The notes: generated by a model not told the origin, from the sequence alone. Shown: positions 1-9,106, counted from the stretch's first letter. The stretch: DNA of 64,000 nucleotides from Pseudomonas purpurea (GCF_039908635.1 NZ_CP150918.1:3157001-3221000); one strand, 5' to 3'. A program made the numbers and translations.

Positions 1-1221
1 GCTGTAACCGGTGTGATTGCACGCCGCACACCCGACTGGCCGCCAGGTTCCGGGGGCCGCCGGGTCCGGTTGCTTGCACTGCGCACAGAGCCGCCGTACC
101 AGCCGCTGCGCCAACACGCCGAGCATCGATGAGGCGAGCAAAAACGGCTCGACGCCCATGTCGATCAAGCGGTTGACCGCTGACACCGCATCGTTGGTGT
201 GCAGGGTCGCCAGCACCAGGTGCCCGGTGAGCGAGGCTTGCACGGCTATTTGTGCGGTTTCCAGGTCACGGATCTCACCGATCATGATGATGTCCGGGTC
301 CTGCCGCAGAATCGCCCGCAGCGCCAGGGCGAAAGTCATGTCGATCTTGGCGTTGACCTGGATCTGGCTGATCCCCGGCAAGTCGTATTCCACCGGGTCT
401 TCAACGGTGAGGATGTTGCTGGTGCTGGCGTCCAGCCGTGCCAGCGCCGCGTAGAGGCTGGTGGTTTTGCCGCTGCCCGTGGGGCCGGTGACCAGCACAA
501 TGCCGTGGGGCTGGCGGATCAAGGTGTCGAGTTTGGCCAGCACCTGCGGCTCCATCCCCAGGGTTTCCAGCTGCAGGCGCCCGGCCTGTTTGTCGAGCAA
601 GCGCATCACCACGCGTTCGCCGTGGCCGGTGGGCACCGTCGACACCCGAATATCGATGGGCCGCCCCGCCACACGTAGCGCGATGCGGCCGTCTTGGGGC
701 AGGCGTTTTTCAGCGATGTCGAGTTGGGCCATGATCTTGATCCGCGACACCAGCGCCGCGTGCAATGCCTTGCGCGGCGAAACCACGTCACGCAGGGTGC
801 CGTCGACGCGATAGCGCACCACTGAATGGCTTTCATAGGGTTCGATGTGAATGTCGCTGGCCTCGTCCCGCGCCGCCTGGGTCAGCAAGGCGTTGATCAT
901 GCGGATCACCGGCGCGCCGTCCTGGGTGTCCAGCAGGTCGGTGATTTCCGGGATGTCCTGCATCAGTCGGTCAAGGTCGACCTCGCTTTCCGCCGCGCCG
1001 ACCACCGCCGCCGCGCTGCCGGTGTCCGCGTAGGTGCTGTTGAGCAGCCCGTCGAGTTCTTCTTCGCGCACCTGCTCCAGCCGCGCCGGACCGAACTGAC
1101 GGCGCACTTCACTGATCGACCAGCCCGGTGTCGAGGGGCAGATACTCAGCACCGCGCCCTCTTCCCCCTGACGCAAGACGATCCGTTGCGCCTTGGCCCA
1201 GGTGTAAGGCAAGGCGCTCAT
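1..1221 (-). CDS. hxcR: Type II secretion ATPase GspE/HxcR (3' end outside window)
   Basis: Cytoplasmic secretion ATPase that powers pseudopilus assembly in a type II secretion system. The first 407 residues are present; the last ~90-100 run off the left edge. Visible are an N1E-like domain, the P-loop GPTGSGKTT near residue 245, a Walker B region [12 protein letters not shown] near 308-318, an Asp/His-box region between them, and a tetracysteine zinc module (LCAQC then CAAC) near 378-400, all standard for GspE. The start ATG at 1221 begins MSALPYTW. The gene is last in view of a minus-strand hxcTXYZQ-R series and is separated from hxcQ by a REPIN. The Hxc assignment rests on gene order shared with the P. 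aeruginosa hxc locus next to vreAIR. The family call is certain; the paralogue name is an inference. Confidence 0.93.
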   Translation of the reverse strand, partial: MSALPYTWAKAQRIVLRQGEEGAVLSICPSTPGWSISEVRRQFGPARLEQVREEELDGLLNSTYADTGSAAAVVGAAESEVDLDRLMQDIPEITDLLDTQDGAPVIRMINALLTQAARDEASDIHIEPYESHSVVRYRVDGTLRDVVSPRKALHAALVSRIKIMAQLDIAEKRLPQDGRIALRVAGRPIDIRVSTVPTGHGERVVMRLLDKQAGRLQLETLGMEPQVLAKLDTLIRQPHGIVLVTGPTGSGKTTSLYAALARLDASTSNILTVEDPVEYDLPGISQIQVNAKIDMTFALALRAILRQDPDIIMIGEIRDLETAQIAVQASLTGHLVLATLHTNDAVSAVNRLIDMGVEPFLLASSMLGVLAQRLVRRLCAQCKQPDPAAPGTWRPVGCAACNHTGYS

Positions 1222-1239
1222 GGCTTGATCTCCCCAACG

Positions 1240-1376
1240 CCTGTGGCGAGGGAGCTTGCTCCCGCTGGGCTGCACAGCAGCCCCAGCCCCTTCAACCCTG
1301 TTCTTTCAGACACACCGTGCATTCCGGATTTTCGGGTGCTTCGCCCCCGAGCGGGAGCAAGCTCCCTCGCCACAGG
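1240..1376. repeat. REPIN: two inverted REP sequences
   Basis: Two 26-base arms (1240-1265 and 1351-1376) are exact reverse complements. Each contains the small palindrome GGGAGCTTGCTCCC typical of Pseudomonas REP elements. About 85 bases of unrelated sequence lie between the arms. It fills the hxcQ-hxcR gap, the only wide gap in the minus-strand hxc series, so transcripts reaching hxcR must read through a strong hairpin. REPINs are non-autonomous elements mobilised by RAYT transposases; no RAYT gene is present here. Confidence 0.9.
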
Positions 1377-1402
1377 AATGTATTTCACCGCGAAGTCGTG
1401 TT

Positions 1403-3757
1403 TCATAACTGTGATCCCGGCTGGATCGGCACTGCTTTGATCGTCGCCCGCGGCCCCGAAGTCGGCACACCCAGCGCCGCGGCCGGCAATTGCGGCGCCT
1501 GCATGTCCGGCATTGCCCAACTGCGTTCCGGTTGCAGGCCGCCCTGGGCACGGCGCATGAAATCGTAGCGGTTCAGGGTCACGCTGCGCCCCGCCGCGCT
1601 GTCGCGGATGATGTACGGGCGCAGAAACACCATCAGGTTGGTTTTGGTGATCGAGCGTTTCTCGTTGCGAAACAGCGCGCCGATGCCCGGAATGGTCGAC
1701 AGCCACGGCACCGCCTCGTTGCTCTGGTTGTAACCGTCTTGCAGCAGGCCGCCGAGCACCATGATCTGCCCGTCGTCGAGCAGGATGCTGGTGTCGATCG
1801 CACGCTTGTTGGTGACCGTGCCGCCCGTCAGCGAGGCGCGCCCATCGACGCTGCTGACTTCCTGATAGATGTCGAGCTTGACCGTACCGCCCTCGGAAAT
1901 CTGCGGCCGCACATTGAGCTTCAACCCTACTTCTTCACGCTGGACCGTCTGGAACGGGTTATTGCTGTTGCCCCCGCCCCCGGTCACATAGCTGCCGGTG
2001 ACAAACGGAATGGTCTGGCCAACGAAGATGCTCGCGGCTTCGTTGTCCAGGGTCAGCAGGTTCGGCGTCGACAGCACGTTGGTGCCGCCCTTGCTCTTCA
2101 AGGCATGGGCCAGCACTTTGAGGTCCAGCACTTTGCCGATACCGGGAATGTCCACGGTGCCATTGACCAGCCCCAGGCTCAGGCCGCCGGGCAACACGTC
2201 GATGCTGGTCTTGCCGCCGGGTCTGAGCCCCGTGCCGCCCAGGTTCGCCCCGCCGATCACGCCGTTACCGCCCAGGTTGCCGGTTTGCCACTGCACGCCG
2301 AATTCGCTCGCATCGTCTTCGCCGACTTCAACGATCAGGCTTTCGATCACCACTTGGGCGCGGCGCTGGTCGAGCATGTCGATCACTTCACGCAGGTTGC
2401 GGTACAGCGGGTCCGGTGCGGAAATCAGCAAGGTGTTGGTGGTGGCGTCGGCCTGGATCGTCACCCCGCCCGCGCTGAACGCGACGTTCTGATCGTTCTG
2501 CTGACCGCCACCGGACTGACTGGCGGACGAACCCGCGCCCTGACCATAACCGCTGCTGCCAGTGCTACTGCTGCTGGTGGACGTGGCACTGCCCGACTGA
2601 CTCGACCCTTGGCCGTTCTGGCTGCTACCGCTCATGCCGCTTAACATTGCCCGCGCACCATCGCTGGTGCCACTGTCGCTTTCCCCCGTGAGCAAGCCGC
2701 GCAGCGACTGTGCGAGTTTGCCGGCCTGGGCGTTGCGCAGGTACACCACGTGCAGGTTGCTCGGGTTGTTCTGGGCGTTGTCGAGTTTGTAGATCAGGTT
2801 GCGCGCCAGCTCCGTGCGCTCCGGGCTGCCGGCACGAATGATGATCGAGTTGGAACGCGGATCGCCCACCACACTGATTTTCTGGGTCTGGTCGGTGCCC
2901 TGGTTTTCCAGCAACTCGGCGACCATCCCGGCAATGTCCACGGCAATTCCGTTTTGCACCGCCACCACGTCAGTGTCGATGGCGCTCGGGGTGTCGATGC
3001 CGTCGATGATCTGCGCCACCCGTTGCAGGTTTTCCGCGTAGTCGGTGACGACGATGGTGTTGTTGCCCGGATAGGCGTTGATCGGGTTGTTCGGTGAAAC
3101 GATGGGCCGCAGCACCGGAATCAGGTTCACCGCGTTTTCGTATTGCAGGCGGAACGTGCGAGTGAGCATGCCGTTGCCGGCCGGTTTGTCGGCGCTGTAG
3201 ATCGGCCCACCCAGCAACTTGGCATCCGCCTCCGGCACAACCTGCGCCACCCCGCCCACATCCACCACGCTGAAGCCCTGCATGCGCAGCGCTGCCAGCA
3301 ACATGTCGTAGGCCTGATGGGCCGGCACCTGACCTTCGGACACCAGGGTCAGGTTGCCTTTGACCCGTGGGTCGACCAGAAACTGCTGGCCGGTGGAGCG
3401 GGACAACGCGCGCACCACGGCTTGAATGTCGGCGTCGACAAAATTCAGTTGCACCGGTTGATCGCCCAACGGATGAGGGGCCGGTGTGGTGTTGCGTGAC
3501 GCAACCGCGTTGCGGCCGGGCGTGGTGATCGGATGTTGCACGCGGGGCTTTTGTTCAAGCTGAGCCTGGGTGCGCTGCCGATCCGCCGCCGACTCGCTGC
3601 TGCGCTGGGTGTTGGCCAGCGGCACGCCCAGTTCGCTGTCCACCAGCAACGGCGGCGGGTTCGGCGCAGGGCCGTTGCTGCACGCGCCCAGCGCCAACAG
3701 CAATAACGGCGCGGCCTTGCGGCACCAGCGCGGGTGTTTGGAAACGGACTCCTTCAT
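1403..3757 (-). CDS. hxcQ: Type II secretion outer-membrane secretin GspD/HxcQ, predicted lipoprotein
   Basis: 784-residue secretin that forms the outer-membrane exit channel. The N-terminus has a basic region, a hydrophobic core and a lipobox (ALGAC, Cys26) followed by Ser, so it is predicted to be lipidated and sorted to the outer membrane. This matches the self-piloting liposecretin HxcQ rather than XcpQ. N0 (VQLNFVDADIQAVVRAL) and N1/N2 repeats follow. A Ser/Gly/Gln-rich low-complexity linker lies around residues 370-424, within the N3 region. The C-terminal secretin core contains VGQTIPFVTGSY and VMVLGGLLQDG. The ATG overlaps the hxcZ stop by 4 bases (ATGA), giving translational coupling. 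The reading frame is intact. Confidence 0.95.
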   Translation of the reverse strand: MKESVSKHPRWCRKAAPLLLLALGACSNGPAPNPPPLLVDSELGVPLANTQRSSESAADRQRTQAQLEQKPRVQHPITTPGRNAVASRNTTPAPHPLGDQPVQLNFVDADIQAVVRALSRSTGQQFLVDPRVKGNLTLVSEGQVPAHQAYDMLLAALRMQGFSVVDVGGVAQVVPEADAKLLGGPIYSADKPAGNGMLTRTFRLQYENAVNLIPVLRPIVSPNNPINAYPGNNTIVVTDYAENLQRVAQIIDGIDTPSAIDTDVVAVQNGIAVDIAGMVAELLENQGTDQTQKISVVGDPRSNSIIIRAGSPERTELARNLIYKLDNAQNNPSNLHVVYLRNAQAGKLAQSLRGLLTGESDSGTSDGARAMLSGMSGSSQNGQGSSQSGSATSTSSSSTGSSGYGQGAGSSASQSGGGQQNDQNVAFSAGGVTIQADATTNTLLISAPDPLYRNLREVIDMLDQRRAQVVIESLIVEVGEDDASEFGVQWQTGNLGGNGVIGGANLGGTGLRPGGKTSIDVLPGGLSLGLVNGTVDIPGIGKVLDLKVLAHALKSKGGTNVLSTPNLLTLDNEAASIFVGQTIPFVTGSYVTGGGGNSNNPFQTVQREEVGLKLNVRPQISEGGTVKLDIYQEVSSVDGRASLTGGTVTNKRAIDTSILLDDGQIMVLGGLLQDGYNQSNEAVPWLSTIPGIGALFRNEKRSITKTNLMVFLRPYIIRDSAAGRSVTLNRYDFMRRAQGGLQPERSWAMPDMQAPQLPAAALGVPTSGPRATIKAVPIQPGSQL

Positions 3758-4311
3758 GAAGCTTCCTTAGCGCCAGGCGCCTGATCCATGCGAACGGTTC
3801 CCGACAGAGTGCCTGCCGTGTCATCGAGTTCGGCCGCGCCCGCGCGTTGCAAACGGGCCTCGACCACTTCCAGCGAAAATTGCCGGGGATTGCCCAGCAG
3901 CCAACCCACCACCGCATCGGCCGGGGCAGCCTCGAAACTGAGGAGCCAGACGTCGGGCCGTGATGCGTCAGGCGGTTGCAATTGGTAGTGCCCTTCCAGG
4001 CCACTGACGTGCAGGCTCTGACGCAGGGTTTGTTCGAGGTTCTGGCCAGCGGCCGGTGCCGCAACGTCACGCAGCAACAGCTCCAATACCTGGGCCTGGG
4101 AACGCAGCTTGGGCGTTTCGGCCTGCCAGTAATCGAGGGTCTTGAGCGGTGGCTGAATCAGCAGCAACCAGACCAAAAGCCCGCCCAGTAACGCTGCGCA
4201 GCCCAGCAGCAGGCGTTGGTCACGCGGGGTCTGACTTTTCCAGAACTGCTGGCCTTGACTCCACAATCGCTGACCGCGCACACGGTAAACGGTCCATGAC
4301 GGCTTATTCAT
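3754..4311 (-). CDS. hxcZ: Type II secretion inner-membrane protein GspM/HxcZ
   Basis: 185-residue bitopic inner-membrane protein of the assembly platform, partner of GspL. A short cytoplasmic N-terminus (MNKPSWTVYRVRGQRLWSQG) precedes one hydrophobic helix around residues 35-55 (LLLGCAALLGGLLVWLLLI) and a periplasmic ferredoxin-like domain. The start at 4311 overlaps the 3' end of hxcY by 8 bases. A longer reading from 4401 exists but would overlap hxcY by nearly 100 bases and has an atypical Arg/Thr-rich leader, so I rejected it. Sequence conservation in this family is low; topology and position between GspL and GspD support the call. Confidence 0.85.
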   Translation of the reverse strand: MNKPSWTVYRVRGQRLWSQGQQFWKSQTPRDQRLLLGCAALLGGLLVWLLLIQPPLKTLDYWQAETPKLRSQAQVLELLLRDVAAPAAGQNLEQTLRQSLHVSGLEGHYQLQPPDASRPDVWLLSFEAAPADAVVGWLLGNPRQFSLEVVEARLQRAGAAELDDTAGTLSGTVRMDQAPGAKEAS

Positions 4312-5479
4312 TGTCCGCTCCGTTGTCATTGTCTGTGTCGTTCGCCGCGCTGCCGGACGGCACACGCAGGGTCCAGCCATCGTCGCTGGCCGTGGCTTCA
4401 AAACCGGCCTGGGCCAGGCTCGCCTGCCAACCGTTGTCCGCCGCCACTTTGCGGCTGTCGGGCAGCAGGTTCAGCTGCAACTCAGCGTTTTCGAACACCA
4501 GCCGCTGCACACTGGCGACCATGAACGGCATGGCGAGACCGGCCTGTTGCACCAGGTTGCTGAAACGCTGCGCCGGGTCGGCGACGCCGCCCGCCTGGCG
4601 GGCCGTCAGTTGTTGGCGAGCCTGCTGCAAGGGATTGAGAATGACCGGCAGTTCCGGAAACGCCTGCTTCACTCGCTGGCTCATCTGCGTTTTGAGTTGC
4701 TGCCCCTCATGGGCGGCGCGGGCGGCATAGAGGTTCAGGCCCAGCGTCCAGACCACCAATGCCACGGCGCACAACGCAGCCGCCCGGCCCCAACCGGGTT
4801 GGGCGGCTGCACGGTTCTGCACCCCGGTGTGCAAGCCCCATCCGGGGGGCTGCCCTGTCCAGCGTTGGCTGCCTGGCAGTGCGGCGTGTAATGTGTGCGG
4901 CGCACCGTCGCCGATCCACTGCACCGCCGAGCCGGTCATCAGCAGCAAGTCATTCAGTGCCTGATCGACAATCGGGTGCACCGCCGCGTGCTGCATGCCG
5001 TATCGCACCAGTAAATGTTCAGCCTGCACACACGCTACCGGCATGGCGTGTACCGGCAAGGCATACGCCGCTGGGTACACGCCGCGCAGCTTCAATCCGG
5101 CATCGCGCAGCCGTTGCCCCAAACACTGCAGCGACTCGCGAGGCAACCAGCCGATTTGCACCTTGCCGTCCTCATCGCGTGGGCCATGGGCGACACACAT
5201 CTGCCCGCTCGCACCGAGGATCAGCGCCTCGGCCGCGCACTGCACCGCCGCGCTGATTTTCGCCGCGGGCAACGGCGGCAACTCGATACTCGCCAACAGG
5301 CTGTCCTGTGGGTGCAAGTAACACTCGACGGCGACCGGTTTGGCGGTCTTGCCGAGTTGCGCCAGGGTGCTTTGGCCTTCTCGACTGACCTGGCCTAGAC
5401 GATCCAGCCAGGCATAGTCCACCAGGCTGTCGAGCGTCAGTTCATCGAGTGCCGGTAACGCCACGCGCAAGCGAGTCAT
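4304..5479 (-). CDS. hxcY: Type II secretion inner-membrane protein GspL/HxcY
   Basis: 391 residues. A long cytoplasmic actin-like domain of about 230 residues would contact the GspE ATPase. One transmembrane helix lies near 234-256 (AAALCAVALVVWTLGLNLY), followed by a coiled, Gln-rich stretch and a small periplasmic domain. The start at 5479 (MTRLRVALPALDEL) overlaps the hxcX stop by 4 bases. An upstream in-frame ATG at 5497 would lengthen the overlap and adds only MGAGGR. Its place between GspK and GspM is the usual one. Confidence 0.87.
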   Translation of the reverse strand: MTRLRVALPALDELTLDSLVDYAWLDRLGQVSREGQSTLAQLGKTAKPVAVECYLHPQDSLLASIELPPLPAAKISAAVQCAAEALILGASGQMCVAHGPRDEDGKVQIGWLPRESLQCLGQRLRDAGLKLRGVYPAAYALPVHAMPVACVQAEHLLVRYGMQHAAVHPIVDQALNDLLLMTGSAVQWIGDGAPHTLHAALPGSQRWTGQPPGWGLHTGVQNRAAAQPGWGRAAALCAVALVVWTLGLNLYAARAAHEGQQLKTQMSQRVKQAFPELPVILNPLQQARQQLTARQAGGVADPAQRFSNLVQQAGLAMPFMVASVQRLVFENAELQLNLLPDSRKVAADNGWQASLAQAGFEATASDDGWTLRVPSGSAANDTDNDNGADNE

Positions 5480-6468
5480 ACGCCCACCCGCGCCCAAATC
5501 ACCTCGGGCAACCGGTCCTGGCTGCGGTGCAGCAGTGCGCTGAGGCTGACCCGGCGTTGATCGCTGCGCGACTGACCGCTCAAATGAAACCAGTCACTGG
5601 TGATGCCCACCTTGATGCTGTCCAGGTTCAATTCCGGCAGACGCAGGCGATTGACGAAGTCACCGCGATTGATAAACCACTGCCCGCCATCACGTTCGGT
5701 CGCCAGCGCCTGAGCCCGCTGTACCGAAAGACCGGGCACATACGCCGCCAGCACTGGCGCGCTGGCCGTGTTGCCGTTGAGCCAGGTGTTGGCCGGAAGA
5801 ATGGTCACGTAGGGCGTCATTTTCGCCAGCAATTCGTCACTCATGCCCTCGACGCTGCGCAAGTCGTCCAGGCTGCGCAACATCGGCTGTGTGGGCGGCA
5901 GGGGTTTACGCGCGGCCGAGGGCGAGGTAGTGCGACCGCTGTCGAAACCGACCTTGACCGGCGTCCGGTCCGCCAGTTCCGGGTTCAATAGCCGTGGGTA
6001 GGCGCTGATGACCCGCTGGCTGATGCGTTGGCCCAGGCTGTGGCTGACACCGATCAGCTCACACAAACGTTCAAAAATTCGCTGCTGTTCATGATCGATG
6101 CGCTCGTTGGCCACCAGGTTGCGCAGGTTGAATTTGCCCTGTTCATCCATCAGCCGCCCTTCAAAAGCCCCCCCGCGCTGACTCAGGCGCTGCGCCACGA
6201 TCGGTTGCGCCCACGGCTGGTCGAGCCGCGTCAGGGGGTCCCGCTGGCGGGCGTCCCATAGCAACTGTCGGCTGATCTCGACCCCACCCTGCAACAGCCA
6301 GGCGCCTTGCACCCGCAACTGTTCGGCCTCAAGGCTGCGGGTGAACACGGTCTGACGCGTGAGCATGCCGCCGGCAATCACCGCCACCACCGCCGCGATC
6401 AACAGCGCGCTGATGATCGCCATGCCCCGTTGTTGCGTCGAACCCGGCGCATCGCCGTGGATGCTCAC
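5476..6468 (-). CDS. hxcX: Type II secretion minor pseudopilin GspK/HxcX
   Basis: 330-residue minor pseudopilin, predicted tip component of the pseudopilus together with GspI and GspJ. The prepilin leader ends at QQRG|MAIISALLIAAVVAVIAGG, a prepilin-peptidase site followed by the hydrophobic helix. The usual Glu5 is absent, as is typical of GspK. The large C-terminal domain fits the GspK length of about 320-330. It starts 2 bases after the hxcT stop and overlaps hxcY by 4 bases, so it belongs to one coupled series. Confidence 0.93.
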   Translation of the reverse strand: MSIHGDAPGSTQQRGMAIISALLIAAVVAVIAGGMLTRQTVFTRSLEAEQLRVQGAWLLQGGVEISRQLLWDARQRDPLTRLDQPWAQPIVAQRLSQRGGAFEGRLMDEQGKFNLRNLVANERIDHEQQRIFERLCELIGVSHSLGQRISQRVISAYPRLLNPELADRTPVKVGFDSGRTTSPSAARKPLPPTQPMLRSLDDLRSVEGMSDELLAKMTPYVTILPANTWLNGNTASAPVLAAYVPGLSVQRAQALATERDGGQWFINRGDFVNRLRLPELNLDSIKVGITSDWFHLSGQSRSDQRRVSLSALLHRSQDRLPEVIWARVGV

Positions 6469-6470
6469 CC

Positions 6471-6920
6471 TCAGAGCTGCCAGGAGCCGATGTCGGCACT
6501 CACGCCGTCGCCGTCGGGCTTACCGTCGGCGCCCAGGGAAAACACGTCGACTTCGCCATTGGCGCCTGGGTTGAGATAATTGTAGGGGCGGCCCCAAGGG
6601 TCGTTGGGCAAGCGGTCGAGGTACGAACGCCAATTGCTGTTCTTGGCGTCTGCCGGGCGCTCCACCAGCACTTTCAAACCCTGGTTCATATTCGGGTAAG
6701 TGCCGTGGTCCAGACGGTAAAGCTTCAACGCCTGCATCAGGCCGCCGATGTCCTGTTTCGCCGCCGTGGCCCGCGCCTGATCGGGCCGGTCGAGCACCTT
6801 GGGCACCACCATCGCCGCCAGAATTCCGAGGATGACCACCACCACCATGATCTCGATCAGGGTGAAACCTTGTTGTCCACGAGGCCCACGGCGTGGGGTT
6901 CTGTTGCGCGCGATATCCAT
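6471..6920 (-). CDS. hxcT: Type II secretion major pseudopilin GspG/HxcT
   Basis: 149-residue major pseudopilin. The leader cleavage motif QQG|FTLIEIMVVVVILGILAA has Glu5. The C-terminal calcium-binding region characteristic of GspG is present (NDPWGRPYNYLNPG, then VDVFSLGADGKPDGDG). The start at 6920 has an AAGGA ribosome-binding site about 8 bases upstream. It is the first gene of the minus-strand hxcT-X-Y-Z-Q(-R) series, and its promoter should lie in the 146-base gap shared with divergent hxcV. I saw no confident promoter or PhoB box in that gap. Confidence 0.96.
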   Translation of the reverse strand: MDIARNRTPRRGPRGQQGFTLIEIMVVVVILGILAAMVVPKVLDRPDQARATAAKQDIGGLMQALKLYRLDHGTYPNMNQGLKVLVERPADAKNSNWRSYLDRLPNDPWGRPYNYLNPGANGEVDVFSLGADGKPDGDGVSADIGSWQL

Positions 6921-7066
6921 CTCGACATTCCTTGGCTTGATTGAATCGACGCGCAGTGTTGCAAGAAGATATGTCAGTGGTATTGAAAATCCTCGGGAGG
7001 ATTGGTCGCCATTCGGTCAAGCCGGGCAGGTAGTCTCAAGCGCTCTATTACGGTCCCGAGCAGCTG

Positions 7067-7456
7067 ATGTCAGCCCCCCGAAAAGAAGCCGGTTTCACCC
7101 TGATTGAAGTGCTGGTGGCGCTGGCGATCATCGCCGTGGCCATGTCCGCCGCAGTGCGCGTGGCAGGCTTGATGACGCAGAGCAACGGCCTGCTGCGGGA
7201 CAAGTCGCTGGCACTGCTGGCCGCTCAAAGCCGCATGGCGGAGCTGCGTCTGGAAGGTCGTTTTGCCCTGGGCATGAAAGCCTTCGAGTGCGATCAGGGC
7301 CGCTTGCTGTTGCGCTGCGAGCAAACCATCAGCCCGGCTGAAAACGGCGCGCTGTTGAAGGTCAATGTCCGGGTACTCGAGCGCAGCCACGAGGCCCCGC
7401 CGCTGGCGCAACTGGATACCTTGCTCAGCCGCCCGGCACCGAAGAAAAACCCATGA
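7067..7456 (+). CDS. hxcV: Type II secretion minor pseudopilin GspI/HxcV
   Basis: 129 residues. The leader is MSAPRKEAG|FTLIEVLVALAIIAVAMSAA, a class III signal with Glu5. The body (LAAQSRMAELRLEGRF) matches GspI, whose proteins contain a conserved segment like NWxxxQLR near this point. It is divergent from hxcT and convergent with hxcP, from which it is separated by 6 bases. It presumably forms the GspI-J-K tip complex with hxcW and hxcX. Length is normal for the family. Confidence 0.88.
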   Translation: MSAPRKEAGFTLIEVLVALAIIAVAMSAAVRVAGLMTQSNGLLRDKSLALLAAQSRMAELRLEGRFALGMKAFECDQGRLLLRCEQTISPAENGALLKVNVRVLERSHEAPPLAQLDTLLSRPAPKKNP

Positions 7457-7462
7457 CCCCCT

Positions 7463-7891
7463 TCATTCGCGGGTCAACACCGGAAGAAACGGCGAATCCG
7501 GCAACTTGCTGACCGTCAGCCGGGTCTTCTCGCTGCCGCGTTCGATCATCACTCCATCGCCCTCGATAGACAGCAATCGAACACCCTGGCTCAGGGCCTC
7601 GCCGGCCAGAAAGCTGCGCGGCAGGCCGTCGTTCAGGCTGAGAATCGCCACCGCCCCGCGCGCCCCGGCCATCACCCCGCTGACCTTGATATCGACCTGC
7701 GCCGGACGGTTGGAAAACCATTGCAACGCCGGATTGTCCGAACGCACGGCGAGCCTTTCAGGGGGCGCGTCCGGCGTGTGGGACTCGGCGGAGGTCAGCA
7801 GTAACGACCAGGTCATCGCGCCAGCCAGTGCGGCCAGCAGCGCCAGCGCCTGGACGATTTTTGGGGCAGAGAGTTGTTCGGGCAGTTGCAT
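7463..7891 (-). CDS. hxcP: Short type II secretion GspC-like protein (HxcP)
   Basis: 142-residue inner-membrane protein. One N-terminal transmembrane helix (VQALALLAALAGAMTWSLLL) is followed by a periplasmic HR-like domain (VSGVMAGARGAVAILSLNDGLPRSFLAGEAL) that in GspC contacts the secretin N0 domain. It is about half the length of Xcp-type GspC (~230-270) and has no room for a PDZ or coiled-coil domain. The start at 7891 has a good AGGAG at 8 bases; the longer reading from 7930 lacks this. It is the only minus-strand gene between hxcV and hxcU/hxcW, as in P. aeruginosa. The GspC call rests on topology, the HR-like segment and position. Confidence 0.78.
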   Translation of the reverse strand: MQLPEQLSAPKIVQALALLAALAGAMTWSLLLTSAESHTPDAPPERLAVRSDNPALQWFSNRPAQVDIKVSGVMAGARGAVAILSLNDGLPRSFLAGEALSQGVRLLSIEGDGVMIERGSEKTRLTVSKLPDSPFLPVLTRE

Positions 7892-8029
7892 GGGGTGGAT
7901 CTCCTTTTCCGGGGTGGCGCGCACGACCACGACTTCACGTCACCCTACTCTGCAATTCTCACGTTTTTATTTCACACGCCCATCATCTTTGCCGTGCATG
8001 CTGAAAATGACGCAAAGGAGCGCGCAACC

Positions 8030-8482
8030 ATGGATAGCCACACGCAACACGGCTTCACCCTGATCGAATTGATGGTGGTGCTGGTGATCATCGGCATCGC
8101 CAGTGCGGCGATCAGCCTGAGTATCAAACCCGACCCGCTGAACCTGCTGCGCAAGGACGCTGACCGACTCGCCCAATTGCTCCAGGTGGCCCAGGCCGAA
8201 GCGCGAGCCGACGGTCGGCCGATCAGTTGGAAGGCCGATGCCAAGGGCTTTCGCTTCAGCCGCCAGAACGACGACGGCCAGGGTGTCGAGCACTTCAAGG
8301 ACGATCCGCAACTGCGGCCTCGTGCCTGGCAAAGCCCGGCGATGGAGGTGCGCATTGAACCCAAACAGCCGCTGGTGCTGAACGCCGAGTGGATCAACCC
8401 ACCCCTGGAGATTCGCCTCTCGGACGGCCAGCATCGCCTGAACGTCCAACGCAGCGCGGCCGGTCAGGTGACGGTCCAATGA
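8030..8482 (+). CDS. hxcU: Type II secretion minor pseudopilin GspH/HxcU
   Basis: 150 residues. The leader is MDSHTQHG|FTLIELMVVLVIIGIASAAI with Glu5, followed by a GspH body with the LRKDADRLAQLLQVAQAEAR helix. The start ATG at 8030 is preceded by AAGGAG. It overlaps the start of hxcW by 4 bases. The divergent gap to hxcP (7892-8029) must carry its promoter; a T-rich stretch is present but no clear sigma-70 pair. Confidence 0.92.
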   Translation: MDSHTQHGFTLIELMVVLVIIGIASAAISLSIKPDPLNLLRKDADRLAQLLQVAQAEARADGRPISWKADAKGFRFSRQNDDGQGVEHFKDDPQLRPRAWQSPAMEVRIEPKQPLVLNAEWINPPLEIRLSDGQHRLNVQRSAAGQVTVQ

Positions 8483-9090
8483 GCGCCCGGCAAACAGGTT
8501 TCACCCTGATCGAAGTGATGGTGGCGATCATGCTGATGGCGATTGTCAGCCTGATCGCCTGGCGTGGTCTGGACAGCGTGACCCGCGCCGACACGCATTT
8601 GCAGGCCAGCAGCGAGCAGACCGAGGAACTGTTGCGCACCTTGAATCAGCTGGAGCGCGATGTCGCCTTGCGCGCCGGTATCGAACTGGTCGAACCGCGC
8701 CGGCCCGGTACCGAAGCAGAACCGTCCGAGGCACCACCGGCCGTGACCGTGCGCAGCGCCGAAGGCAAGGGCTTTCGCCTGGACCTGATCCGCACCTCCG
8801 CGCAATCGGAGGGCGGTTTGCAGCGCGTGCGCTGGTGGCTCAAGGGCGACACGCTGTACCGCGCCGCAGCCGAGGCCCGCAGCCACTACCCGTTGCCGGC
8901 GCCCGCCCAGGGAGTGGCCGTGCTGGGCCAGGTGACCTCGCTTGAATTAAGGGTGTGGGACGCCGACAAAGGCTGGCGGCGCTTGAGCGGCAATCGCAAG
9001 GAAAACCCGCCGGGGATCGAAATCAGCCTGACACGCCAGACACCTCAAGGTGTCGAGCACTATCGGCAAGTGTTGGGACCGTTGGACTGA
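8479..9090 (+). CDS. hxcW: Type II secretion minor pseudopilin GspJ/HxcW
   Basis: 203 residues. The leader is MSARQTG|FTLIEVMVAIMLMAIVSLIAW with Glu5. The body (LNQLERDVALRAGIEL ... LKGDTLYRAA) is typical of GspJ. The start at 8479 overlaps hxcU by ATGA. It is convergent with vreR, 16 bases apart, with no obvious terminator between. This junction of hxcW with the vre cassette is the same as I recall in P. aeruginosa and supports naming the system Hxc. Confidence 0.92.
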   Translation: MSARQTGFTLIEVMVAIMLMAIVSLIAWRGLDSVTRADTHLQASSEQTEELLRTLNQLERDVALRAGIELVEPRRPGTEAEPSEAPPAVTVRSAEGKGFRLDLIRTSAQSEGGLQRVRWWLKGDTLYRAAAEARSHYPLPAPAQGVAVLGQVTSLELRVWDADKGWRRLSGNRKENPPGIEISLTRQTPQGVEHYRQVLGPLD

Positions 9091-9106
9091 GCCCTTCAGT
9101 GGTGAC

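Noticed and set aside
6921..7066. PhoB box in the hxcT-hxcV divergent gap.
   Set aside because: Only isolated TGTCA/TGACA fragments without an 11-base repeat.
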